A stretch of 64,000 nt of DNA from CAYYFX01 sp964571855 (GTDB taxonomy: Bacteria; ARS69). The stretch is taken from positions 124,001-188,000 of the forward strand of contig CAZNDO010000004.1 in assembly GCA_964571855.1 (NCBI GenBank). Direction: 5' to 3'. Positions 28,583 to 37,018 of this stretch are shown in pieces (the stretch's first letter is position 1; each line of letters starts with the position of its first letter). The notes under the pieces are model-generated. The model worked only from the letters and a program-made list of their open reading frames with translations. It was not told the origin of the DNA and ran no database searches. Position numbers and translations under genes: made by a program.

Positions 28583-29977
28583 ATGAAGCTGAAGTTCCTC
28601 GGGGCGAACCGGCAGGTCACCGGGTCGTGCCACTACGTCGAGGCCGGCGGCCTGCGCCTGCTCGTGGACTGCGGACTGTTCCAGGAGCGGGATCTCAAGG
28701 ACCGGAACTGGGAGCCGAAGCCGGTGGACATCCCCGGCCTCGACGCCGTGCTCCTCACGCACGCGCACCTGGACCACGTGGGCCTCCTCCCGCGGCTCGT
28801 GCGGGACGGGTTCCGCGGCCCCATCCACGCCACCGACCCCACCGTGGAGCTGGCCGCGCTCGTGATGCGCGACTCGGGCCACATCCACGAGGAGGACGCC
28901 GCGCAGAAGGCGAAGCGGCATCGTCGCGAGGGCCGCGAGGGGCCGCACCCGGAGGTCCCGCTGTACACGGTGGAGGACGCGGAGCGCGTGGTGCCGCGGC
29001 TGCGCGGCGCGGCGTTCGGCGAGGACATCGCGCTCAACGACCGCGTGACCGCCCGCTTCCATCCCGCCGGCCACATCCTCGGCGCCGCCGTCCTGCAACT
29101 CGACGTGCGCGAGAACGGCGCGGCGAAGCGCCTCGTCTTCTCCGGCGACCTCGGGCAGTGGGACGTCCCGATCGTGCCGGACCCCGCGCTGCTGGAGTCC
29201 GCGGACGCCGTGGTGATGGAATCCACCTACGGCGACCGCACGCACGACAGGCACGAGGCGGTGGACGAGTCGCTGGCCGAGGTGATCCGGGACACGGTGG
29301 AGCGCGGCGGCAACGTGGTCATCCCCACGTTCGCCATCGAGCGCGCGCAACAGGTGCTGCTGCATCTCGGGCGGTTGCTGGAAGGCAAGCGAATCCCGCG
29401 GCTGCGGGTGTACCTGGACAGCCCGCTCGCCGCGGACGTGACCGAGGTGTACGACCGCTTCCCCTCGTTCATGGACGAGGAGACGCGCCGCGCGCTGCAG
29501 AGCCGTCCCTTCACGAGCGCGCGCAGCCTCCTGGAGTTCGTGCGCTCCACCGAGGCGTCGAAGGCGCTGAACTCCATCCGCGGCTCGGCCATCCTCATGG
29601 CGGGCTCCGGGATGTGCACGGGCGGGCGCATCAAGCACCACCTCGTGCACAACATCGGCGATCCGGCGTCCACCATCCTGTTCGTGGGATTCCAGTCCCC
29701 GGGCACGCTCGGCCGCGCGATCCTGGACGGCACGCCGGTCGTGCGGATCCTGGGACAGGACCACAAGGTCCGCGCGCGCGTGTGCCAGATCACCGGCTTC
29801 TCGGGGCATGCGGACCGCCCGCAGCTCCTGCGCTGGATCGGCGCGTTCCGGACGCGGCCGAACGTGTTCCTGGTGCACGGCGAGGAGGACGCCGCGCTCT
29901 CGCTGGCGGAGGCCGTGCGGAACGGCGGTCCGCGGGAGGTGACGGTGCCGCGCTACCTGGAGGAAGCCGCGCTCTGA
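28583..29977 (+). CDS. Metallo-beta-lactamase/beta-CASP nuclease (CPSF73-like)
   Basis: 464 residues. It has the MBL motif HAHLDHVG, a further His (HPAGHILG), Asp (FSGDLGQWD), the beta-CASP region with FSGHADRPQLLRWI, and GSGMCTGGRIKHH. These are the marks of the CPSF-73/RNase J superfamily of RNA-processing nucleases, in the bacterial YsH1-like branch (about 450-470 residues). It probably acts on RNA as a zinc-dependent endo- or exonuclease. ATG behind GAGGGGAAA. It ends overlapping the opposing hemY by 25 bases. Confidence 0.88.
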   Translation: MKLKFLGANRQVTGSCHYVEAGGLRLLVDCGLFQERDLKDRNWEPKPVDIPGLDAVLLTHAHLDHVGLLPRLVRDGFRGPIHATDPTVELAALVMRDSGHIHEEDAAQKAKRHRREGREGPHPEVPLYTVEDAERVVPRLRGAAFGEDIALNDRVTARFHPAGHILGAAVLQLDVRENGAAKRLVFSGDLGQWDVPIVPDPALLESADAVVMESTYGDRTHDRHEAVDESLAEVIRDTVERGGNVVIPTFAIERAQQVLLHLGRLLEGKRIPRLRVYLDSPLAADVTEVYDRFPSFMDEETRRALQSRPFTSARSLLEFVRSTEASKALNSIRGSAILMAGSGMCTGGRIKHHLVHNIGDPASTILFVGFQSPGTLGRAILDGTPVVRILGQDHKVRARVCQITGFSGHADRPQLLRWIGAFRTRPNVFLVHGEEDAALSLAEAVRNGGPREVTVPRYLEEAAL

Positions 29978-31362
29978 GGCGCGGCGCATCGCGCCGCCGC
30001 CGCGCGGCCGGCCTCCAGCCCCGCCTCCACGGCGCGCGGCACGCCCACGCCCGCGAGCGCCGTGCCGGCGAGGAACACGTCCGGCACGCGCGCCAGCCGC
30101 CCTTCCACGTCCCGCCGGCGCGCCAGGTGCGCGCGGTCGTACTGGGAGATGGCGCTCCGCCACCGCGCGATCTCGCGGAACGCCGGCGCGCCCTCCACCC
30201 GCAGGTACCGCCGCAGCTCCGCGAGCGCGAGCGCGACCAGCGCCTCGTCGTCGAGGTCGGGCGCCGAGGGGTCCACCGCGCCGCCGAACAGCACGCGCAG
30301 CAGCACCTTCCCCGCCGGCGCGCGGCCCGGGAAGATGTGCGAATCCCACAGGCTGCCGAGATGGCGGATGCCTTCCGGCCGCGGGATGAGGGCGCCGAAC
30401 CCGGCGGGCAGGTCCGGCAGGGCCGAGGCGTCGAAGCCCAGCGCCACCACGGCCAGCGGCGGGACGCGCAGCTCCGCGAGCCGCGCCGCCGCGTGCGGCG
30501 CCAGATCCTCCAGCAGCGACGCGGCCGCATCGCTCTCCGTCGCCACGACCACCGCGTCCGCCGCGAGCGCGCCGCCCGGCAGCGAGACCGCGAGGACCCC
30601 GTCCGCGCCGCGCCGGATCGCGCGCACGTCCTGGCCGCAGCGCACGTCCACGCCCGGCGCCGCCGCCAGGGCGCGCGGCAGCGCCTGCATCCCGTCGTCG
30701 AAGGACGACAGCTTCCCGGTGGTGACCGGCCGCCCCGCCGCGCGGTCGCGCTTGCGCTGCTTCATCTTCGCGATCATGCCGCGCACGAGGGAGCCGTGGC
30801 CGGCCTCCAGCGCGTGGATGGAGGGGAACGTGGCGGCGGCGGAAAGCTGCGCCGCGTCCCCGGCCACCACGCCCAGCGCCATGGGCGCGAGCAGGCGCTC
30901 CGCCGCCCGGCGCCCGAGCCGCCGCGACCCCCACTCCAGGAGCGTCTCGTCCTCGCGCCCGCCGCGCGGCACGAGCGGCTCGCACAGGAGCCGCAGGATG
31001 GCGCCGGGCGGCAGGATGCCGGACGCGAAGAACTGCAGGGGGCCGGGCCCCAGCTCGCGCAGCCGTCCCCCCATCACGAGGAACCGGTGGGCGGCCGACG
31101 CCGAGGCCGCGAGCTTGCGCGGCGCGAGGCCCGCGTCCGCGATCAGCGCGTCCAGCGCGAGCGAGTCGTCCAGGTACGAGGTGGGACCGGTCTCCACCAG
31201 GAAGCCGTCGCGGCGCACGGTCCGCGCCTTGCCGCCGATCGTCCCGTCGCGCTCCAGCACCACGATCTCCAGCGGCACGCCGGCCTTCGCGGCGTCCGCG
31301 CGCGCGGCCCACGCGGCCGCGAGACCGGACACCCCCGCTCCCACCACCACGAGCCGCGGCAT
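29953..31362 (-). CDS. hemY: Protoporphyrinogen oxidase, HemY type
   Basis: 469 residues. FAD Rossmann motif GAGVSGLAAAW near the N-terminus, GGKARTVRRDGFLVETGP, and the C-terminal FAD loop VFLAGTALAGVGVPRAVEAG where the family has YxGxxL..SVPDCI-like sequence. It oxidises (copro- or) protoporphyrinogen IX with O2. Whether the substrate is proto- or coproporphyrinogen cannot be told, but HemN upstream and classical HemH point to the protoporphyrin route. Last gene of the haem run, 10 bases after hemE-hemN, GGGAGG five bases before ATG. Confidence 0.88.
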   Translation of the reverse strand: MPRLVVVGAGVSGLAAAWAARADAAKAGVPLEIVVLERDGTIGGKARTVRRDGFLVETGPTSYLDDSLALDALIADAGLAPRKLAASASAAHRFLVMGGRLRELGPGPLQFFASGILPPGAILRLLCEPLVPRGGREDETLLEWGSRRLGRRAAERLLAPMALGVVAGDAAQLSAAATFPSIHALEAGHGSLVRGMIAKMKQRKRDRAAGRPVTTGKLSSFDDGMQALPRALAAAPGVDVRCGQDVRAIRRGADGVLAVSLPGGALAADAVVVATESDAAASLLEDLAPHAAARLAELRVPPLAVVALGFDASALPDLPAGFGALIPRPEGIRHLGSLWDSHIFPGRAPAGKVLLRVLFGGAVDPSAPDLDDEALVALALAELRRYLRVEGAPAFREIARWRSAISQYDRAHLARRRDVEGRLARVPDVFLAGTALAGVGVPRAVEAGLEAGRAAAARCAAPQSAASSR

Positions 31363-31372
31363 CGTCGCCTCC

Positions 31373-33835
31373 CTACACCGTGCGCGAGAACACGGGCTTC
31401 TCGGACTTCTCGTGCTTCTCCCGCCACCACCGGTCGAAGCAGATCGCCAGGTTGCGCAGGAACAGCTCGCCCACCGGCGTGGCCTCGATCGCGTCCGGGC
31501 GCACCGTGACCAGGGCCTCGTTCCCCGGGGCGGCCAGGCGCCGGAGGTCCTCCGCGAAGTACGCGGCGAAGTCGATGCCGAAGCGGCGCTCCACGTCCCG
31601 GATGTCGAGCCGCGCGTTGCACATGATCTCGTGGATCACGTGGTTGCGGATGCGGTCGTCCTCGCTGCGGACCAGCCCGCGCATGACCGGCAGCCGGCCC
31701 GCCTCGATCGCGCCGCGGTAATCGCTCAGCTTCTTGTGGTTCTGGATGTACGCTCCGCGCACGTCGCCGATGCCGGAGATCCCCAGCCCCACCACGTCCG
31801 GGGCCGGGATCACCGTGTAGCCCTGGAAGTTCCGGCGCAGCTTCCCGGCGCGCCGCGCGCGCGCCAGCTCGTCCTCCGGGCGGGCGAAGTGGTCCATGCC
31901 GATCGGCACGTAGCCCGCGGCGAGGAAGCGCTCCCGCGCCACCGCGAACAGCGCGAACTTCGTCTCGCGGTCCGGCAGGTCCGTCTCGTCGATGGAACGC
32001 TGGTGGGACTTCATCCACGGCATGTACGCGAACGAGTAGACCGCCGCGCGGTCGATGCCCATGGCGATCACCGCGTCCACGGTCTTCTCGAAGTCCTCCG
32101 GGCGCTGGTGCGGCAACCCGTAGATGAGATCCACGTTGATGCCCGCGTAGCCGCGGCGGCGCGCATGGTCGATCAGCGCGCTCGTGAGCGCCGGGCTCTG
32201 GATCCGCCCGATGGCCTCCTGCACCTTCGGCGTGAAGTCCTGCACGCCCATGGACACGCGGTTGAACCCGTGGTCCGCCAGCACGTCCAGGTGCGCGGGC
32301 GTGGTGACGCGCGGGTCCACCTCCACCGCGAGCTCCGCGCCCGGCACGGCATGGAAGCGCGCGCCCCAGAACGCCAGCAGGCGGTCCAGCTCGTCCGCGC
32401 GATGGTACGTGGGCGTGCCGCCGCCGAAGTGCAGCTGCGACACGCCGCGCCGGTTGGGCAGCCGGCGCGCCACCAGGTCGATCTCCCGCTCCAGCAGCTC
32501 CAGGTACGGCTCGGCGCGCTCCTTGTGCGGCGAGATGATCACGTGGCAGCCGCAGTACAGGCACCGCTCCTCGCAGAACGGCAGGTGCACGTACATCGAC
32601 AGCGGCTCCGCCGCCGCCGCGTCCGCCTGCGCCAGCAGCTCCTCGTACGTGTCCGCGGTCACGCCCTCGTGGAACTCCACCGCGGTGGGGTAGCTGGTGT
32701 AGCGCGGGCCCTCGCGATCGTGCGTGCGCAGAAGCTCCGCCGTGACCTCCCGCGACACGGGATGGCCGCCGGTCCCTGCGCCGGCGTCCGCGTCCGCCGC
32801 GGCCGGCACCCGGTACGCCGGACGCCCCGCCTCCTCGCGCACCGCCGCCACGAACGCCGCCACGCTCTCCGGCGGCGTCTCCGGCAGCAGCCCGTGCCCC
32901 AGGTTCACCAGGTGCCCCTTCGGCGGCATGGCGGCCAGGAGCGAGCGCACCGCGTCGCGGGCGGCGTCCGGACCGGCCAGCAGCGTGGACGGATCGACGT
33001 TCCCCTGCAGCGCGCGCCCCGGGCCCAGCCGCCGCCGGAGGGACGGCAGGTCCACGCGCCAGTCCACCGAGAGCCCCTCGGCCGGGAGCCCGGCCGCGGC
33101 GTCCACCAGGTGCGGCGCGTCCTGCATGAACAGGATGCGCGGCACCCCGAGGTCCGCGGTGCGCTCCAGGAGCGCCGCGAGGTGCGGGCGCACGCGCGCG
33201 CGCCAGGACCGCTCGTCCAGGAGCCCGGACCACGTGTCGAAGATCTGCACCGTGTCGGCGCCGGCCGCCACCTGCTCGCCGAGGTAGCGCGCCACGAGGT
33301 CCACGAGGCGCGCCTGCAGCGCGTCGAGGAGGCGCGGGTCCTGCTGCGCCATGCGCCGCAGCGCGGGGAATCCCTTCCGGCCCTGCCCCTCCACCAGGTA
33401 CGCCGCGATCGACCACGGGGCGCCCGCGAAGCCGAGCACCGCGGCCCGGTCGCCCAGCGCGGCCTTCGTCCCGCGCACCACCTCCACCACCACGGGCCCG
33501 ATCGTCCCCTCCGGCTCCTTCAGCCGCGCCAGGTCCTCCGCCGCGCGGATCGGCGCATCCACCACCGGCCCCGGGGCGAAGCGCACGTCCACGCCCAGCG
33601 CCGCCACCGGGGTCATCAGGTCCGCGAAGATCACGGCCGCGTCCAGATCGAACCGCTCCAGCGGCATGAGCGTGACCTTCGTGGACAACTCCGCCGAGCG
33701 GTTCAACTCCTCGAAGGAGAACTTCGCCCGCAGCTCCCGGTATTCCGGCAGGTACCGGCCGGCCTGGCGCATGAGCCACACCGGGCGGGTGTCCGTCTCC
33801 TCGCCGCGCAGCGCCCGGAGGAATCTCTCGCGCAT
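31373..33835 (-). CDS. hemE-hemN: Fused uroporphyrinogen decarboxylase (HemE) - oxygen-independent coproporphyrinogen III oxidase (HemN)
   Basis: One 820-codon frame carries two enzymes of haem synthesis in pathway order. Residues 1-340 are HemE: RPVWLMRQAGRYLPEYR (17-33), FADLMTP, FAGAPWSIAAYLVEG, and QGNVDP (277-282). Residues 343-359 are an Ala/Asp/Gly linker. Residues 360-820 are HemN: PRYTSYPT (377-384), radical-SAM Cys421, 425, 428 in CEERCLYCGC, and HFGGGTPTY. The first converts uroporphyrinogen III to coproporphyrinogen III, the second coproporphyrinogen III to protoporphyrinogen IX. No stop lies between the domains; an in-frame GTG at 32758 could start HemN but lacks a ribosome site. 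The ATG overlaps the response-regulator stop (TGATG). Confidence 0.85.
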   Translation of the reverse strand: MRERFLRALRGEETDTRPVWLMRQAGRYLPEYRELRAKFSFEELNRSAELSTKVTLMPLERFDLDAAVIFADLMTPVAALGVDVRFAPGPVVDAPIRAAEDLARLKEPEGTIGPVVVEVVRGTKAALGDRAAVLGFAGAPWSIAAYLVEGQGRKGFPALRRMAQQDPRLLDALQARLVDLVARYLGEQVAAGADTVQIFDTWSGLLDERSWRARVRPHLAALLERTADLGVPRILFMQDAPHLVDAAAGLPAEGLSVDWRVDLPSLRRRLGPGRALQGNVDPSTLLAGPDAARDAVRSLLAAMPPKGHLVNLGHGLLPETPPESVAAFVAAVREEAGRPAYRVPAAADADAGAGTGGHPVSREVTAELLRTHDREGPRYTSYPTAVEFHEGVTADTYEELLAQADAAAAEPLSMYVHLPFCEERCLYCGCHVIISPHKERAEPYLELLEREIDLVARRLPNRRGVSQLHFGGGTPTYHRADELDRLLAFWGARFHAVPGAELAVEVDPRVTTPAHLDVLADHGFNRVSMGVQDFTPKVQEAIGRIQSPALTSALIDHARRRGYAGINVDLIYGLPHQRPEDFEKTVDAVIAMGIDRAAVYSFAYMPWMKSHQRSIDETDLPDRETKFALFAVARERFLAAGYVPIGMDHFARPEDELARARRAGKLRRNFQGYTVIPAPDVVGLGISGIGDVRGAYIQNHKKLSDYRGAIEAGRLPVMRGLVRSEDDRIRNHVIHEIMCNARLDIRDVERRFGIDFAAYFAEDLRRLAAPGNEALVTVRPDAIEATPVGELFLRNLAICFDRWWREKHEKSEKPVFSRTV

Positions 33836-34557
33836 CAGTTCCTCTCCGGGTCGCGCGTGAACCGGTAGCCCACGCCGGGCAGGGTGTGGAAGTGCACGGG
33901 CGCGTCCGCCTTCCGTTCGAATCGCTTCCGCAGCCGCACGATGAAGCCGTCGATGGTACGCGAGGACGGGAACACCTCGTAACCCCATACCTTCTCCAGG
34001 ATCTCCTCCCGGGACACCACCTCGCCCTCGCGGTCCGCCAGCGCGCGCAGGATCATGGCCTCCTTCTGGGTGAGGTCATGCTCCCGCCCGTCCCAGCTCT
34101 TCCCTCGGTACGTGCGGAAGTCCACCTCGTTCTCGGCGAAGGAGAGCTGCGCCTCCGCCTCGGCGAGCGTCTCCGACCACTTCCGCCGCCGCACGATGGC
34201 CGCCACGCGCAGCAGCAGCTCCTGCAGGTGGAAGGGCTTCGAGAGGTAGTCGTCCCCGCCGGCCTCCAACCCGGCGATCCGGTCCCGCGGATCCCCCTTC
34301 GCGGTGAGGAACAGCACGGGCACGTCGCGGCCGGCCTCGCGCAGCCGCTGGCAGATCTCGAACCCGTCCAGGGACGGCAGCATCACGTCCAGGACGATCA
34401 GGTCGAAGTCCCCTCCGAGCGCACGGTCCAGCGCCTCGCGACCGTCCGCCGCGTGCTCGGTGCGGTAGCCCTCCAGCTCCAGGTTCTCGCGGATGCCGTC
34501 CGCCAGCCCCGGATCGTCCTCGACGACGAGGATGCTCCCGCCGGCCAGGTCGTTCAT
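33835..34557 (-). CDS. OmpR/PhoB-family response regulator within the haem operon
   Basis: 240 residues: receiver domain with acidic pair (VVEDDPG, 12-16), phospho-acceptor Asp57 (LIVLDVMLP) and the FLTAKGD switch region; then a winged-helix DNA-binding domain (LTQKEAMILRALADREGEVV ... GYEVFPSSRTIDGFIVRLRKR ... HFHTLPGVGYRF). ATG overlaps the kinase stop (ATGA) with GGGGAGG seven bases upstream, and its own stop overlaps the hemE-hemN start. Target operators unknown; the palindrome before hemA is one candidate. Confidence 0.93.
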   Translation of the reverse strand: MNDLAGGSILVVEDDPGLADGIRENLELEGYRTEHAADGREALDRALGGDFDLIVLDVMLPSLDGFEICQRLREAGRDVPVLFLTAKGDPRDRIAGLEAGGDDYLSKPFHLQELLLRVAAIVRRRKWSETLAEAEAQLSFAENEVDFRTYRGKSWDGREHDLTQKEAMILRALADREGEVVSREEILEKVWGYEVFPSSRTIDGFIVRLRKRFERKADAPVHFHTLPGVGYRFTRDPERN

Positions 34558-35687
34558 CGCGTGTCCTCCCCTCGCGGCCAGTGCACGGTGAACGTGGCGC
34601 CGCGTCCCGGGCCCTCGCTGTGCGCGGCGACCTTGCCGCCGCCGCGCTCCACGAGCTGCCGCACGATGTAGAGCCCCAGACCGGATCCGCGGCCCCCGCG
34701 CCGCAACTCGTTCCCCGGCCGGTAGAACTTCTCGAAGAGCCGGTCCGCCTGCGCCGGCTCGAACCCCTCGCCGCCGTCGATCACGTCCAGCCGCACGCGC
34801 CGTCCCTCCGCCCGCGCCGTGACGCGGATGGCCGCGACCGGCGCCTCCGCCAGCGCGGCGGTCCCGTCCACCGGCGGCCGCGCCGCCTGCGCCAGGGTGG
34901 CCTTGCGGGCGTTCTCCAGCAGGTTCCGCAGCACCGTGCCGACCGCGGCGTCGTCCGCGCGCACCACCAGCTCCTCCGGCACGTCCAGCGCCACGGCCAC
35001 GTCGTGCCCCGCCGCGTGCCCGCTCACGGCCGAGACCGCCGTGCGCGCCGCGGTGGCCAGGCGCACCGCACCGAGCTCCTGCCGGAAGTGTCCCTCCTCC
35101 AACCGCGCGGTCTCGAGGAGGTTCGCCACCATCCCCTCCAGGCGCCCGAGCGTCTCGCCCATCCGCGCCAGCAGCCGCCGCCGCGCGTCGGGCGGCGGAT
35201 CCCGCAGCGTCAGCGTGCCGGTGTCCAGGAGCAGGCTGGCGATGGGGCTCTTGAACTCGTGGCTCACCGACGCCAGGAAGTTCTGCTGCCGCCGCCGCAG
35301 CTCCGCGTCCCGGCGCAGCGCGCGCGCCAGCACGAAGATGGCGGCCAGCAGCACGACCACGAAGAACGCGCCCTCCCACGCCCAGCGGTGCAGGCGGTGC
35401 TCCCGCTCCTCGCGGATCGCGGCCAGCTCCGCCTCCGCCGGTCGCAACGTGCCGTCCGGTCCGGCCTCCAGCTCCGGAAGCAGCTCCCGGATGCGCTCGA
35501 CCGGGATGCCCGCCTCGCGCATGGCCGCGGCCGCCGCCGCGTCGCGGTGCAGGTGGTCCGCGAGCCGGCGGCCCGTGTCCCGCGTGTACGTGACCCCGTC
35601 CGTCAACCACCACGCCAGCTGCGCCACGCAGACCGCGAGCAGGCAGGCGAAGACGATCTGGATGCGACGGATCCCGCGGGCTCTCAC
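34554..35687 (-). CDS. Sensor histidine kinase within the haem operon
   Basis: 377 residues: TM1 about 9-29, a periplasmic domain of about 75 residues with several His (ADHLHRD; REHRLHRW), TM2 about 104-122, then HisKA with His143 (SVSHEFKSPIA), N box (NLLENARKA), G1 (DGGEGF), F box (LFEKFYRP) and G2 (GSGLGLY). GTG at 35687 overlaps the hemL stop (GTGA), AGGAG ten bases upstream; it overlaps the regulator as ATGA. The cytoplasmic linker looks too short for a HAMP domain. The signal is unknown. Confidence 0.92.
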   Translation of the reverse strand: MRARGIRRIQIVFACLLAVCVAQLAWWLTDGVTYTRDTGRRLADHLHRDAAAAAAMREAGIPVERIRELLPELEAGPDGTLRPAEAELAAIREEREHRLHRWAWEGAFFVVVLLAAIFVLARALRRDAELRRRQQNFLASVSHEFKSPIASLLLDTGTLTLRDPPPDARRRLLARMGETLGRLEGMVANLLETARLEEGHFRQELGAVRLATAARTAVSAVSGHAAGHDVAVALDVPEELVVRADDAAVGTVLRNLLENARKATLAQAARPPVDGTAALAEAPVAAIRVTARAEGRRVRLDVIDGGEGFEPAQADRLFEKFYRPGNELRRGGRGSGLGLYIVRQLVERGGGKVAAHSEGPGRGATFTVHWPRGEDTR

Positions 35688-37018
35688 GATGCGCGTGCTC
35701 CTGCCGCCTCCGCCGCGAGCAGCTCCCGCAGCGCGGCGGCCAGGCGGTCCACGTGCGACTCGTCGTGCGCGAGCCCGAGGAAGCCCACCTCGTAGGCGGA
35801 TGGCGCCAGATGCAGCCCGCGCGCCAGGAGCCCGTGGAAGAGCGGGCGGTAGCGGTCCGCCGCCGAGCCCGCGATGCCTTCCGCGGCCCGGGGCGGCGCG
35901 CCCGCCTGCAGGGACAGCCAGAACAGGGACCCGAGCCGCACGACGTCGCCGGCCGCGCCCGTCTCGCGGAACGCCGCGCGCACGCGCTCCTCCAGCCGCG
36001 CGCCGAGCCGCTCCAGCCGCGCCCAGCCGTTCTCGCGCCGCATAACGTCCAGCGTGGCGAGGCCGGCCGTCATGGCCACGGGATTCCCGGAGAGCGTGCC
36101 CGCCTGGTACACCGCGCCCTCGGGCGCCAGGTGCCTCATCACGCGCCGCGGCCCCGCGAACGCGCCCACCGGCATCCCGCCGCCGATCACCTTCCCGAAG
36201 CACGCGAGGTCCGGCGTGATGCCGTAGTGCGCCGCGGCGCCGCCCGGTCCGAGACGGAACCCGGAGATCACCTCGTCCAGGATCAGGAGCGCGCCGTGCT
36301 TCTCCGTGACGCGGCGCAGGGTCGCCAGCATCTCCGGGGTCTGCAGCAGCAGCCCGTTGTTCGCCGGCACCGGCTCGATCAGCACCGCCGCGATCCGCCC
36401 GCCTTCGCGCGCGAACAGGTCCTCCGCGCGCTCCGGATCGTCCAGCGGCAGCACGACCGTGCGCTCCGCGAACGCCGCCGGCACCCCCGCGGAGCTCGGG
36501 TTGCCGAACGTGACGAGCCCGGACCCCGCGGCCACGAGCAGGTGGTCCGCATGCCCGTGGTAGCACCCGGAGAACTTCACGATCAGTTCCCGCCCGGTGG
36601 CGCCGCGCGCCAGCCGGCACGCGCTCATCACCGCCTCGGTGCCGGAGGACACGAAGCGCACCTGCTCCACGCCGGGGACGAGCGACACCACGGTCTCCGC
36701 CAGCCGGATCTCCGCCTCGGACGGGGCGCCGAAGCTCATGCCGCGCCCGACCGCGTCGCGCACCGCGGCCACGACCTCGGGGTGCGCGTGCCCGAGGATC
36801 AGCGGCCCCCAGGACATCACGAAGTCCACGTAGCGCCGCCCGTCCGCGTCCTCGATCTCCGCCCCTTCGCCCCGCGCCGCCACCAGCGGCGTGCCGCCCA
36901 CCGCGCGGAACGCGCGCACCGGCGAGCTCACGCCCCCCGGCAGCACGGCGGAGGCGCGGGCGAAGAGCTCCTGCGAACGGGGTCCCGCGGACTGCGGCGC
37001 GGCCGTTGTCCCGGTCAT
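35684..37018 (-). CDS. hemL: Glutamate-1-semialdehyde 2,1-aminomutase
   Basis: 444 residues. PLP enzyme of the C5 route making 5-aminolevulinate. Seen: LPGGVSSPVRAF, FVSSGTEAVMSACRLAR, CYHGHADHLL, ILDEVISGFRLGPGGA and Schiff-base Lys in CFGKVIGGGMPVGAF. The ATG at 37018 overlaps the hemB stop as ATGA, as at most junctions here; an ATG at 37027 with a better-placed GGAG is possible and adds three residues. Confidence 0.96.
   Translation of the reverse strand: MTGTTAAPQSAGPRSQELFARASAVLPGGVSSPVRAFRAVGGTPLVAARGEGAEIEDADGRRYVDFVMSWGPLILGHAHPEVVAAVRDAVGRGMSFGAPSEAEIRLAETVVSLVPGVEQVRFVSSGTEAVMSACRLARGATGRELIVKFSGCYHGHADHLLVAAGSGLVTFGNPSSAGVPAAFAERTVVLPLDDPERAEDLFAREGGRIAAVLIEPVPANNGLLLQTPEMLATLRRVTEKHGALLILDEVISGFRLGPGGAAAHYGITPDLACFGKVIGGGMPVGAFAGPRRVMRHLAPEGAVYQAGTLSGNPVAMTAGLATLDVMRRENGWARLERLGARLEERVRAAFRETGAAGDVVRLGSLFWLSLQAGAPPRAAEGIAGSAADRYRPLFHGLLARGLHLAPSAYEVGFLGLAHDESHVDRLAAALRELLAAEAAGARAS

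Noticed and set aside
24527..31312. Open frame of over 2200 codons on the minus strand
   Set aside because: Arg/Gly/Ala-rich product with no domain, antisense or out of frame to recognised genes. Such frames arise from the scarcity of stops in very GC-rich DNA; the same holds for 17531-23254 (+) and 80-2986 (+).
32756..32758. Internal GTG as separate hemN start
   Set aside because: No ribosome site before it and no stop after HemE; fusion is the simpler reading.
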